From assembly GCA_016792625.1 (NCBI GenBank), contig JAEUKK010000001.1, forward strand, positions 1-64,000: a DNA stretch of 64,000 nt. The letters are read 5' to 3'. Both the position numbers and the translations under genes were made by a program. The notes under the pieces were generated by a model. The model ran no database searches, was not told where the DNA came from, and saw nothing but the letters and a program-made list of their open reading frames with translations. Position 1 is the stretch's first letter. Each line of letters starts with the position of its first letter. This document shows, piece after piece, positions 52,798-61,196 of this stretch. The stretch is from Deltaproteobacteria bacterium (lineage in GTDB: Bacteria; Myxococcota_A; UBA796; UBA2385).

Positions 52798-54651
52798 TTA
52801 GCGTGGAGCCGCCGCCTCGGGGAGGGCGACCGGCTCGACCCACCACACCTCGGCCGGCGCGCCGGCGCGCTCGAGGCGGTCGAGCCAGACGCGCTGATCA
52901 TCGCGCAGCGCGTCATTTGGGCCCTTGACCTCGATGAGCTGCACGCCGCTCTGCACGCCCCCCGGGAAGAGGCCGGGCACCCGCGCGGCGGGCCCGGGCT
53001 CGATCACCAAGTCGGGCATGCCGCGGCCCGCGCCCCGGTGATCTTCGGCGTAGGCCCGCGTGATCGCCGCGAGGGCCGGGCCGCCGAGCCCCGCGCAGAG
53101 GGTCAGCAGGCGGGGCAGGCCCCAGGCCGTCCACGAGGCCCCGCGCAGCTGCTCCCCCGCGTGGCGCTCCCAGGCTGCGGCGAGCAGGGCCGGGCCGGCG
53201 CCCGCCTCCAATTGGGCGAGGCGCTCCTCGAGGAGATCGGCGCGCGCGGCGAAGAAGCCCGGGCTGTCCAGATCGAGGGGCGCGCTGAGCAGCGGCCCGG
53301 GCAGCGCACCCCAGACCGGCGCGAAAAGAGCCTCGCGGAACAGCAGCGCGAAGATGGTCGTCCAGGGGCCATTCTCGGCGAAGAAGACGCTGCGGCCCTG
53401 CGCGGTGAGCGCGGCCGCGACCACCTCTTCGATGAGGGCGGGGCGGGATGCGCCGCCGTCGACCCCGAGCCACCAGCGCGGGCGCCCGGCTTCGGCAGGG
53501 GCCGGCTGGAGCGCCAGGCGCAGGCGGCGCTCACGAATCGGGAGCAGCGGCCTGCAGGGGATCCACGGCGTGCGCGAGGCGCGGGCCAGCCGGGCGCCGG
53601 TGCGCTCGAGGGCGAGCTGCGCGGCCCGGGGCGCGATGGGCAGCAGCGCGGCGCAGGTGCGGGCCCCCTCCGCCGGGCGGCCGAGGCGCTCCAAACACAG
53701 CGCGGCGCGCTGGGCGTGCTCGGCCCGCTCGTCGGGGCGCGCGGCGAGGTTGGCGTGCAGCAGGTCATAGATGGCGAGCGCCTCGGCCTGCTCCCCCCGC
53801 TTCTCGTGCACGGCGGCGACGCGGGTCAGGCTGCGGCGGGCCCAGCGGGCGGCGGACCAGCGGTCTTGGGTGGGGAGCAGGCGCCAGGGTGGGCGCAGCA
53901 AGGGGCGGGCCCGGTCGGCGGCCGCGCGCAGCTCATCGGCGCCGAGCGGCGTGGCCAGCGCGGGGCCGAGCTCGCCCAGAGCGGCCATCAGCGCGGTGAG
54001 CTCGGCGCGGGCCCGGTCGGCGGAGGCCACCGCCCGTCGGCAGGGGTGCAGGCCCGGGCCGCCGGTGGGGGTGTAGGAAGGGGCGCGAGTGACGCCGAGG
54101 CGCTCGATGACCAGGCGGCTCAGATCGCCCTCGTGGTCAAGCAGGTACCAGGCGCACCACCGCCGCAGCAGGCCGCGGTGCCGCAGCCGCACCGCGGGGC
54201 GCCAAAGCGCGGGGCGGGCGCGCTCCCCGGTGGCGCGCAGGCGTTGGGTGAGGGTGGCCCGGTCGCCGCCGCGGGGCAGGCCGAGGGCGGCGCAGGCCTC
54301 TTTGAGCCCGGGCACGTCGTGGAGCTCGAGCAGGGCACCGACCGGCAGCGGGTCGGCGCTGCTCATCACCAAGCCCTGGCGATGGAGCTCGTCGATCACG
54401 GCGTCCAGGTCATCAATCTCAGCGTATCGGATGCTCTGGGTGGGCAGAAGGCGGTCGCGCCGGGCGAGCAGCCGGGCCACCAAGCTCAGCGCCGGCCCGG
54501 CCAGGGCCCGCAGGCGCCGCAGCACGATCAGCTCACCCGCGCTCAACAGGTGCCGGTGCGCGGCGTCGACCACGTCCAGCGCGGCCCGCAGATCCGCGCC
54601 AGCGAGCCCGGCCGCGCCGTCGGCCTCTCCACCCGACATCGCCGCCCCCAC
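52798..54651 (-). CDS. Bacterial FAN1-type structure-specific nuclease (SAP plus VRR-NUC)
   Basis: 617 aa. The layout follows FAN1: a helical N-terminus, a SAP-like motif (about 111-145, VPGLKEACAALGLPRGG), a long helical TPR-like middle with HEKRGEQAEALAIYDLL, and a C-terminal VRR-NUC domain. The nuclease part has GRSVFFAENGPWTTIFALLF with the acidic Glu, RGMPDLVIEP (about 543) and LIEVKGPNDALRDDQRVWL (about 570), giving the PD-(D/E)XK set Glu, Asp and Glu-x-Lys with the downstream Gln. FAN1 cuts 5'-flap DNA at interstrand crosslinks; bacterial members are known in Pseudomonas. The gene begins 21 bp after gspN, probably as read-through from the secretion operon. Confidence 0.87.
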   Translation of the reverse strand: MGAAMSGGEADGAAGLAGADLRAALDVVDAAHRHLLSAGELIVLRRLRALAGPALSLVARLLARRDRLLPTQSIRYAEIDDLDAVIDELHRQGLVMSSADPLPVGALLELHDVPGLKEACAALGLPRGGDRATLTQRLRATGERARPALWRPAVRLRHRGLLRRWCAWYLLDHEGDLSRLVIERLGVTRAPSYTPTGGPGLHPCRRAVASADRARAELTALMAALGELGPALATPLGADELRAAADRARPLLRPPWRLLPTQDRWSAARWARRSLTRVAAVHEKRGEQAEALAIYDLLHANLAARPDERAEHAQRAALCLERLGRPAEGARTCAALLPIAPRAAQLALERTGARLARASRTPWIPCRPLLPIRERRLRLALQPAPAEAGRPRWWLGVDGGASRPALIEEVVAAALTAQGRSVFFAENGPWTTIFALLFREALFAPVWGALPGPLLSAPLDLDSPGFFAARADLLEERLAQLEAGAGPALLAAAWERHAGEQLRGASWTAWGLPRLLTLCAGLGGPALAAITRAYAEDHRGAGRGMPDLVIEPGPAARVPGLFPGGVQSGVQLIEVKGPNDALRDDQRVWLDRLERAGAPAEVWWVEPVALPEAAAPR

Positions 54652-54672
54652 GCCGGCCCGCCGGCCCCTCCG

Positions 54673-56016
54673 CTACTCCTCTTCGTCGCCCTGGCCTTCA
54701 TCCTCGGGCGGGCCCTCGGGCTCTCCGCCGTTGGGGCCGCCGTCGTCAAACTCGATCGGCTCGGGGCCGTTGGGCGGGCCGACCGGGCCGTCGCCCTCGT
54801 CAAACTCCCGCACGTCGGGGTCGCCGCCCTGCTGCTCGCGCTGCTTGCGCAGGCGCTCGCGGCGCTCTTTGATGCGGTCCTTCCGGGCTTGGCGCCGGGC
54901 CTCGGCGTCGGGGTCGAGCTCCATGTTCGGCGCGCCGTCCTCAGGGCCGAGGAAGCCCGGCGGGCCGTCCTTGCCGAAGGTGGGCCCGTCGTCGATGTTT
55001 CCGCCGCCGGGGCGCCGGATGGGGCTGGGGCTCGGGGCGCCGCCGCCGCGGGCCTTGCTGCGGTCCTCGCGGCAGACGGGGTTGCCCAGACTGCCGGTGC
55101 AGAGGAAGTGGTAGACGCCCTGCTCGTCCTTCGCGGCGCGCAGGGTGGGGAGCATATTGGCCATCTGGCCGAGCTTCTCGTCGAGCTCCAGCGCGATCTC
55201 GACCCGCATCCGCCAGCGGCTCAGCTCCTGGCCGCTCACGGTCAGGTTCCCGCTGAAGGTGGCGTCCATCACGTCACCTTCGAAGCGGCCCTTGGTGATC
55301 TCGGCCTTGTCGCCCTTCAGCTCGAGCTCAAGCCCGGCGGCGGAGAAGCTCACCGGCATCAAGTCCATGCCCGAGGCCGAGATGCGCGGGAAGGCGAGCT
55401 GGTCAAAACCAATCTTGATCGTGCCGCTGTGGTCAGCGTTTCGGCCCTTCTTGTCGCTGAGATCGACGTCCATGTCGATGTTCATCTGGCCCGTGGCGTC
55501 GATGGTCCAGTCCTCGCCGCCGATGGGCACGAGGCTCAGATCGAGCTCCTCGCCGTCGACCTCGATCTGGCGCCGCTCGGAGGCCACCGTGTAGCTGCCG
55601 CTCAGCTCGCCGCCGTAGACGTCGGCGGAGAAGTCGAACTGCTGCTTGCCCAGCAGGTTGGGCAGCAGCGCGAGGCGGATCGAGGCGGCGCTGGCCCGCA
55701 GGAAGGGCACGGCCTTGATCGCGGCGCTGGCGTCTTCGGCGGCCTCGTCCTCGGCGTCTTTGCGCTTGCGGCGCTTGGGCTTGGCCCGCGGCTTGTCGAC
55801 CTCGAGCAAGATGACGTCGGTGAGGGTGATCCCGAGGGGGAGCCAGGGCCGGGCCCCGCTGGCCTGCAGCGCCCAGCCGCCGCCGCCGCGCTCCTGCAGC
55901 TCGTACTGCAGGCGCTCGATCAGCGCCTCTTCGGGGAAGTGCACCACGAGGGCGGCGAAGAAGGAGACCGTGCCCACGAGGGCCGAGGCCCCCGCGATGG
56001 CGAGGTTGCGCATCAT
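54673..56016 (-). CDS. gspN: Type II secretion system protein GspN, C-terminally extended
   Basis: 447 aa. N-terminal membrane anchor (IAGASALVGTVSFFAALVV) and a periplasmic beta-rich domain: FPEEALIERLQYELQERG, LTDVILLEVDKPR, a basic loop KPKRRKRKDAEDEAAED, FSADVYGGELSGSYTV and AGLELELKGDKAEITKG. The pattern fits GspN of the T2SS, which is found in a subset of organisms and is thought to act at the inner membrane. The last ~120 residues are hydrophilic and Pro/Glu/Asp-rich, with a Cys pair just before (FLCTGSLGNPVC), and end in EEDEEE-like acid; these are outside the normal domain. The start overlaps the gspM stop (ATGA). Confidence 0.8.
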   Translation of the reverse strand: MMRNLAIAGASALVGTVSFFAALVVHFPEEALIERLQYELQERGGGGWALQASGARPWLPLGITLTDVILLEVDKPRAKPKRRKRKDAEDEAAEDASAAIKAVPFLRASAASIRLALLPNLLGKQQFDFSADVYGGELSGSYTVASERRQIEVDGEELDLSLVPIGGEDWTIDATGQMNIDMDVDLSDKKGRNADHSGTIKIGFDQLAFPRISASGMDLMPVSFSAAGLELELKGDKAEITKGRFEGDVMDATFSGNLTVSGQELSRWRMRVEIALELDEKLGQMANMLPTLRAAKDEQGVYHFLCTGSLGNPVCREDRSKARGGGAPSPSPIRRPGGGNIDDGPTFGKDGPPGFLGPEDGAPNMELDPDAEARRQARKDRIKERRERLRKQREQQGGDPDVREFDEGDGPVGPPNGPEPIEFDDGGPNGGEPEGPPEDEGQGDEEE

Positions 56017-56609
56017 CCGGGCTCCCCGGTCGCGGCGACGACCTTATAGGCAGCGATGTCGATCTCGACGTCCAGCAGGGTGTCTTCGCCGCTTTTGCGG
56101 GTCTTGACCTTCATGCCCTGGACCTGCAGGGGGTAGCCCTGGGTCTCGGTGTGGTACAGAAAAGCGTTCAGCTGCGTCTGATCGAGCTTGGTGAGCTTGA
56201 CCGCGAAGGTCTTCTCTTCGAGGGTGCCGGTCACGGTGGTCGACCGCTCTTTGACCTGGTCGAGCTTGTCGGCGACCTTGGCGCGCTGGGCGGCCTGCTC
56301 CAAGAAGGTCGAGAGGCTGGTCGCGCCGTGCTTTTGGATGGCCGCCTCGATGGTGGCGGTCTGGCTGCGGGTCTCTTCGAAGTCTGCGGCGAGGATCTGC
56401 ACGCGGCGCAGGGCCTCTTGCCGGTCTTCGAGCCGCCCTTCGAGCGCGCTGAGCGAGCTGCGCATCCACCACACGGAGCCGCCGACGAGGGCCACGGCGA
56501 AGAAGGCGACGGTCCCGAGCAGCAGGGCCCGGTCGCGCGGGGTCATGTCGGCGAGCCCGTCTTGGACCCGGTCGCTGGCCGCGGCCAGCTTGGCGTTGAG
56601 CGCAGACAT
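56013..56609 (-). CDS. gspM: Type II secretion system protein GspM
   Basis: 198 aa. A short cytoplasmic N-terminus, one membrane segment (LLGTVAFFAVALVGGSVWWM), a coiled coil (LSALEGRLEDRQEALRRVQI) and a small ferredoxin-like periplasmic domain (LEEKTFAVKLTKLDQTQLNAF, YPLQVQGMKVKTRKS) match GspM. It pairs with GspL at the inner-membrane platform. It starts within the gspL stop (TGATG) and its own stop overlaps gspN. Confidence 0.85.
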   Translation of the reverse strand: MSALNAKLAAASDRVQDGLADMTPRDRALLLGTVAFFAVALVGGSVWWMRSSLSALEGRLEDRQEALRRVQILAADFEETRSQTATIEAAIQKHGATSLSTFLEQAAQRAKVADKLDQVKERSTTVTGTLEEKTFAVKLTKLDQTQLNAFLYHTETQGYPLQVQGMKVKTRKSGEDTLLDVEIDIAAYKVVAATGEPG

Positions 56610-58357
56610 CAGCCCTCCTGAGCCTCGTCGCTGTCGAGCGGGATGGTGATGGAGAAGCGCACGCCGTCCTTGTACTTCTTCTCGTCGCTCTTTGTCGCGG
56701 TCTTGAAGCGCACGTTGCGCTTGAGCGCGGTCTCGATGTTCGCCGCCGCCTCAAAACCTGTCGTGTCGATCTTCAAGGAGATGGTCGACTTGGCCAAGCT
56801 GAGCTCGGTGACGTCGAGCTTGGTCTCGGTGTGGGGCGGCACGCTGGACGCGATGTCCGAGAGCAGCGTCAGCGTCGGCGGTTCGGTGCTGATCAAGCCG
56901 CCGAGCGCCTCGACCTGGGCCGCGGCCTCGGCGGCGCGCTCGGTCATGATCGCCGTCGCGACGCTGGGGTCTTTGAGGCGCTCGGGGTCGGCGTCGGGCA
57001 CGGCCGCGAGCACCACCTCGCCGAGCTTGGCCTCAGCGTCGGCGATCTCGCCGCGGAGCTGGACGGTGCGCCAGCCGAAGAAGCCCACGCCGGCGAGCAG
57101 CAGGGCGGCGGCGGCCAGCGCGCCATAGCGCAGGATGTTGCCCAAGGCGTTGAGATCACCCTTGAAGGTGAACTCGGCCTGCCGCAGGTCGATATGGCGG
57201 CCTTTGCCCGTGGCCAGGCGGCGGGCGACGGCGGCGGCCAGGGCGAAGCGCTCGGGCACCGGCTGGCCTTCGGCTTCGGTGACCCGCACGGGGTTCACCG
57301 CGACGCCCAGCACGGTGACCAGCAGCTCGCGCAGGCCGGGCAGGGCCGAGCCCGCGCCGGCGACCAGCACCTCGTCAATGCTGAGCCCGAGGCTGTCTTC
57401 GACGCTGATCAGCGAGGCGCGCAGCTCGGTGAGCAGGGGTGCGATCGTGTCGCGCACGACGTCGGCCACCGGGGGCTGGCCCGGGCGGTGCAGGTTGGGC
57501 ACCTCGGTTGGTGGGCGCATGGAGGGGCCGGTGGGCTCCTCATCCGTCCAGCCGTCGACCTCGACGAGATCAGCGTCAGCGGTGGGATCCAGCGCGCCGG
57601 CCCAGCCTGCGGCTGCGCTGCCTTCGCGCAGGCCGGTCTGCCGCACCGCGCGCTCGGCGGTGGCCTCGTCGACGCCGAGCTGGTGGGCCACGGCCCAGAC
57701 GAGATCGCGGGTGCCCCGGTCGATGCCGCGCGAGGCGATGACGTGCCCGTCGCGGCAGACGCTGACCAAGGTGCGGGTGTAGCCGATGTCGACGACCGCC
57801 TGCACGCCATCTGACGCGAAGGTGTCGTACAGATCGGTGTCGAGCATCAGCATGCGGGGGTCGGCGCCCGCGCTGTGCAGGCCGGCGAGCAGCGCCGCGA
57901 CCTCGACCTTCGGGGCCAGGGCGCAGAAGACCAGGGTCTCGGCGCCCTTGTTGTCGGCCTTGTTGTCGGCCTTGTTGTCGGCTTTGCCTTCGGTCGGTTT
58001 TCCGACCATGACGCGGTCCGCGAGGACCATGTCGTCGAGGTCAAAGGGGACCAACCCCTCGACCTCGAAGCGCAGCGTCTTGTCGATCTGCGCCCGATCA
58101 GTGAACGGCAGGCTCACCGTGCGCACGCTCGCCCGATCAGCCGGGAAGGTCGCCGCGAAGGTGTCGGGGCCGCCCGCGCCGAGCTGCTCTTTGGCCGCGG
58201 TCAGCGCGGCGAGGCGGGCCTCGAGGCCCGCGGTCACCGGGCCCGGGGCGACGGGCACCTCGACGAAGCGGGAGAATTGGTAGCGGCCAAAATTGCCCTC
58301 GAGGACCGCGAGGCGGACCGCGTGGTGGCCAAGGTCGATGCCGATGATGCGTGCCAT
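56609..58357 (-). CDS. gspL: Type II secretion system protein GspL (PilM-like)
   Basis: 582 aa. The N-terminal half is an actin-like (PilM/GspL) cytoplasmic domain: IIGIDLGHHAVRLAVLEG, VSLPFTDRAQIDKTLRFEVE, VVDIGYTRTLVSVCRDG and DEVLVAGAGSALPGLREL. A membrane segment follows (YGALAAAALLLAGVGFFGW), then a coiled coil and a periplasmic ferredoxin-like domain ending TITIPLDSDEAQEG. In T2SS, GspL binds the GspE ATPase on the inside and GspM on the outside. Residues about 125-140 contain three copies of KADN, coded by a perfect 12-bp repeat. The long actin-like half resembles PilM, unlike the shorter GspL of enterobacteria. Confidence 0.88.
   Translation of the reverse strand: MARIIGIDLGHHAVRLAVLEGNFGRYQFSRFVEVPVAPGPVTAGLEARLAALTAAKEQLGAGGPDTFAATFPADRASVRTVSLPFTDRAQIDKTLRFEVEGLVPFDLDDMVLADRVMVGKPTEGKADNKADNKADNKGAETLVFCALAPKVEVAALLAGLHSAGADPRMLMLDTDLYDTFASDGVQAVVDIGYTRTLVSVCRDGHVIASRGIDRGTRDLVWAVAHQLGVDEATAERAVRQTGLREGSAAAGWAGALDPTADADLVEVDGWTDEEPTGPSMRPPTEVPNLHRPGQPPVADVVRDTIAPLLTELRASLISVEDSLGLSIDEVLVAGAGSALPGLRELLVTVLGVAVNPVRVTEAEGQPVPERFALAAAVARRLATGKGRHIDLRQAEFTFKGDLNALGNILRYGALAAAALLLAGVGFFGWRTVQLRGEIADAEAKLGEVVLAAVPDADPERLKDPSVATAIMTERAAEAAAQVEALGGLISTEPPTLTLLSDIASSVPPHTETKLDVTELSLAKSTISLKIDTTGFEAAANIETALKRNVRFKTATKSDEKKYKDGVRFSITIPLDSDEAQEG
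57947..57982 (-). repeat. 12-bp tandem repeat in gspL
   Basis: Three identical units of CTTGTTGTCGGC (plus strand), in frame, coding for KADN repeats in a loop of the GspL cytoplasmic domain. A fourth partial unit follows. In-frame, so unit loss or gain would change length without a frameshift. Confidence 0.9.
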
Positions 58358-58375
58358 GGGTGCTCCCGGCGCGGC

Positions 58376-59662
58376 TCAGTCCATCCGCCAGTACACGAGC
58401 TTGCCCTCGGACGAGCTGCCGGAGAAGTCGAGGACTGCGGTGATTGTAGCGGAGGACTCGCCGACGAGTCCGGTGGACGTGATGGTGAAGGTCTGAGAGG
58501 TCTTGGTGACCTTGTTGGTGATGCAGGCCTCGTCGGCGGGCATGCCCGCGGCGGTCAAGGCAGAGGCCAGCTTCTTCCCGTCTTGCAGGTAGGTCAGGAA
58601 GGGGTCGTTCTGGGCCATCATCTCGAGCGTCCGCATGATCTGGGCGTCGACTGGCATGGGGACCACGCAGGCGCGGATGAGGCCCATCATCATGCCGTCG
58701 TCGATGGTGTTGATGTTCACCTTGCCGGCGGGGTCGCCAAAGACGGTGAGGTGGGTCTTGAAGCGGTCGAAGACGGCGCCCTCCCAGCCCGAGACCACCC
58801 GGATCTCGTCGACGCTGTCGAAGGGCGCGTTCTTGGTCAAGTAGGGCGGGTCCAGCGTGTTGTAGAGGTTGTCTTCATAGCCGCCCATGCCGCCGGCGCG
58901 CATGTTGTCCTGATCGACCCAGTCTTTGAGGTTGCCGATCAGCTCCCACTTGTCGAGGTTGCGCTGCCGCAGCCAAGTCTCGTTCTCTTCCCCGCCCATG
59001 ACCGCGGCGAGCAGCTGGCCGGTGGGCGACTCTTGGATGACCGTCACCGCGCCCTCGTTGGCGAAGGCGTTGACGTTGATGCGGCTCTCGTGGTCCTTGA
59101 CCTCGGCCATGAAGTCGCCGTCAAAGCTGAGCCAGTCGCGGTCCGCGAAGCGGCTGGTCGCCTGCTCCTCTTCGATCTCGGCCTGGTCGGTCTCGGCGAT
59201 CTTGCCGGTGGTGCGCAGGCTCTCCAGCGTCTCTTCGGACAGGTCGGTGGCGTCGCCGCCGTTGCCCATCAACATGCGCAGGAGGCCGGTGTTGAGCATC
59301 GGCACCATCTGCCAGAGGTTGTCGATGGGCATGCCGAAGTTCTCGGCCATGTTCTTGATCTGCGGGTTGTTTTCAAGCTCGTGGTTGGCGACCAGCACGA
59401 GCCGGTAGAAGTTGAGCCCGGTGCGGGCCAGCCACTGCGCCTGGGTGCGCTCGGCTTGGTGCGCGGCGACCAAAAAGCGCACCCGCGCGCCATAGGCGAG
59501 TTCGGTCACCACGATGGTCAGGAACATCAAGGTGGTCACGACCACGAGGATGGCGACGCCCGACTGGCGCCGGCGCGCCGACGCCCGACCCCGCAGGCTG
59601 CGGGGGGTGGTCAGCGCCCGCCACAGGCGGACCAGCCGGGTGGTGGTGGTGGGGGCGCTCAC
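58376..59662 (-). CDS. gspK: Type II secretion minor pseudopilin GspK
   Basis: 428 aa, GTG start overlapping the gspJ stop (GTGA). The prepilin-like leader is RRQSGVAILVVVTTLMFLTI: cleavage after Gly, without the Glu at +5 that other pseudopilins carry, which is characteristic of GspK. The large globular part contains QWLARTGLNFYRLVL, SFDGDFMAEVKDHESRINVN and DEIRVVSGWEGAVFDRF, and helix-hairpin-like sections as in known GspK. It caps the pseudopilus tip with GspI and GspJ. Length is larger than the usual ~320 because of an extra N-terminal basic tail and a Glu-rich loop. Confidence 0.9.
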   Translation of the reverse strand: MSAPTTTTRLVRLWRALTTPRSLRGRASARRRQSGVAILVVVTTLMFLTIVVTELAYGARVRFLVAAHQAERTQAQWLARTGLNFYRLVLVANHELENNPQIKNMAENFGMPIDNLWQMVPMLNTGLLRMLMGNGGDATDLSEETLESLRTTGKIAETDQAEIEEEQATSRFADRDWLSFDGDFMAEVKDHESRINVNAFANEGAVTVIQESPTGQLLAAVMGGEENETWLRQRNLDKWELIGNLKDWVDQDNMRAGGMGGYEDNLYNTLDPPYLTKNAPFDSVDEIRVVSGWEGAVFDRFKTHLTVFGDPAGKVNINTIDDGMMMGLIRACVVPMPVDAQIMRTLEMMAQNDPFLTYLQDGKKLASALTAAGMPADEACITNKVTKTSQTFTITSTGLVGESSATITAVLDFSGSSSEGKLVYWRMD

Positions 59663-60504
59663 TTCTTACCCCCACCCTTACCGCCGCCGCCACCCTTGCC
59701 GCCGCCGCTCCCACCGCCGCCGCCGTTCCCACCGCCGCCACCGCCGTTCCCACCGCCGCCGCCACCACCGCCCGACAGGCGCCCGCGGCCCGCCCCGCCG
59801 TCGCTGGCGGTGGCCGAGCGGGCGAGCCGGCTCGCGCCCTCGATCATGACGGTCGAGACGAAGGTGCGCTCGACGACATCATCCTCGTCTTCAGGGTCGG
59901 TCTTGGCGATGGTCAGCACGATCTGGACCGCGCGGGGCAGACGCCCGGGGGTGTCCGCGCCGTTGGTGTCCCAGCTGTCCTGCCACTCGCCGTCGAGCGG
60001 GTCGAGGTAGCGCAGGTCAAAGCGGCTGACGTCGCGGGCGAGGGGAAGGATGACGCCGTCCTTGTCGGGCTCGTGGTCGACCCGCTGGGCCTCGCGGTGC
60101 AACAACATCATGCGGTTGCGGTTCTCGGGGTCGGGCTCACACCAGATGGTGATCTCGGTCTGGTCACTCTCCCGCGCGCCGGCCACGCTGGGCCGGTGGC
60201 TGCGGCTGGCGAACCAGATCTGGTCGGTGTCGTTGTCGTCCTTGCCCACGAAGACCGTGCGGTAGGTGTTGACCGCCGCGGTGTTCTTGGTGAGGAAGGC
60301 CAGCGAGAGCTCGCGGTGCACCCGCGCCATGGCGATGCGGCCGCTGCGGTCGAGCTCCTCTTCGAAGGCGAGGTAGTCGCGCGCGCGCATGGCCCCGCCG
60401 ATGGTCTCCCAGGCGAGCGCCGCCATGATGGTCAGGACCGCGATGGCGATCACGACCTCCAGCAGCGTAAAGCCGCGGCGATGGGCAGGCAGGCGGGCGC
60501 TCAC
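59659..60504 (-). CDS. gspJ: Type II secretion minor pseudopilin GspJ with poly-Gly tail
   Basis: 281 aa from GTG 60504, which overlaps the gspI stop (GTGA); an upstream in-frame start at 60597 would add a basic, non-homologous leader. The prepilin motif is HRRGFTLLEVVIAIAVLTIM with Glu at +5. The body has ELDRSGRIAMARVHRELSLA and a Trp/Cys pair typical of GspJ (TEITIWCEPDPENRN). The last ~37 residues are almost pure Gly with Asn, Ser and Lys (GGGGGGGGNGGGG, ending KGGGKK). This tail is not part of the GspJ fold. It would sit near the pseudopilus tip. Confidence 0.88.
   Translation of the reverse strand: MSARLPAHRRGFTLLEVVIAIAVLTIMAALAWETIGGAMRARDYLAFEEELDRSGRIAMARVHRELSLAFLTKNTAAVNTYRTVFVGKDDNDTDQIWFASRSHRPSVAGARESDQTEITIWCEPDPENRNRMMLLHREAQRVDHEPDKDGVILPLARDVSRFDLRYLDPLDGEWQDSWDTNGADTPGRLPRAVQIVLTIAKTDPEDEDDVVERTFVSTVMIEGASRLARSATASDGGAGRGRLSGGGGGGGGNGGGGGGNGGGGGSGGGKGGGGGKGGGKK
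59662..59772 (-). repeat. Gly-codon repeat in the gspJ 3' end
   Basis: About 110 bp of reiterated CCGCCGCCACC/CCACCGCC on the plus strand, giving runs of Gly broken by Asn, Ser and Lys. The low complexity makes it prone to replication slippage and to sequencing or assembly error. Confidence 0.75.
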
Positions 60505-61196
60505 TGGGGTTGATCCGGCGTGGCGACGATGCCGCTCGGGTTGATGGCGTGGGTCGTGATCTCGACCTGGTCGGTCTCGTCCTCGTTCTCGCCCCACCAG
60601 ACCACCACCCGCACCTCGCGGATGTAATTGCTGAGGTACTCGGTGATCTGCTCGGGGTTGAAGCCGGGGATGTCGGAGAGATCAAAACCCGCCGACTGGC
60701 TGGCCTGCTGCTCCTGCGCCTCGTCGGACTGCTCGCCCCAGTAGCCGCCCTGAGCGAGCTCCCCCGCCGTGCCCATGACGTCGCCGGGCAGCGTCATCTC
60801 GATGCGGCGGACCGTATAGGCGAAGTGGAAGTCCTTGTACTCGTCCTCCAGATCGAGGTTGAGCGACTCGCCGCGGAACTCTTCGCTGCCGAAGTCGTCG
60901 AAGTGGCCCTCCTCCTCGATGTCTTGGCTGGTCCAGCCCTCACGCTCGAGCGTGAGCATGACCTCCATGAGCTTCTCGTCGGCGAGCTGCGTGGCCACGC
61001 TGATCTTGCGCGCCTCGGCGGTCAACACCACCGAGCTGGCCTGGGTCTCGAGCATGACGATGAGGGAGAGGGAGAGGATGCCCAGCGCGACCATCACCTC
61101 GAGCAGGGTGAAGCCGGCGCGCACGCGCTGCGCGACAGCGCCAAAGGGGGTCAACGCAAGGTCTCGCATGCGGGGGCGGAGGGGCATGGGGCTCAT
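60501..61196 (-). CDS. gspI: Type II secretion minor pseudopilin GspI
   Basis: 231 aa from ATG 61196 (ATGA overlap with the gspH stop). A basic leader precedes RVRAGFTLLEVMVALGIL, the prepilin peptidase site with Glu at +5. The mature part is acidic, with ATQLADEKLMEVMLTLE and FAYTVRRIEMTLPG, then a Gln/Glu-rich loop and REVRVVVWWGENEDETDQVE. It forms the tip complex with GspJ and GspK. It is longer than the enterobacterial form (about 120 aa) because of the inserted acidic loops. Confidence 0.87.
   Translation of the reverse strand: MSPMPLRPRMRDLALTPFGAVAQRVRAGFTLLEVMVALGILSLSLIVMLETQASSVVLTAEARKISVATQLADEKLMEVMLTLEREGWTSQDIEEEGHFDDFGSEEFRGESLNLDLEDEYKDFHFAYTVRRIEMTLPGDVMGTAGELAQGGYWGEQSDEAQEQQASQSAGFDLSDIPGFNPEQITEYLSNYIREVRVVVWWGENEDETDQVEITTHAINPSGIVATPDQPQ

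Noticed and set aside
52762..56049. 1095-residue plus-strand open frame
   Set aside because: Antisense to the FAN1-like, gspN and adjoining genes, which carry recognisable domains; the plus-strand translation does not.
57947..57982. CRISPR-like tandem repeat
   Set aside because: Units are 12 bp, contiguous without spacers and in frame inside gspL.
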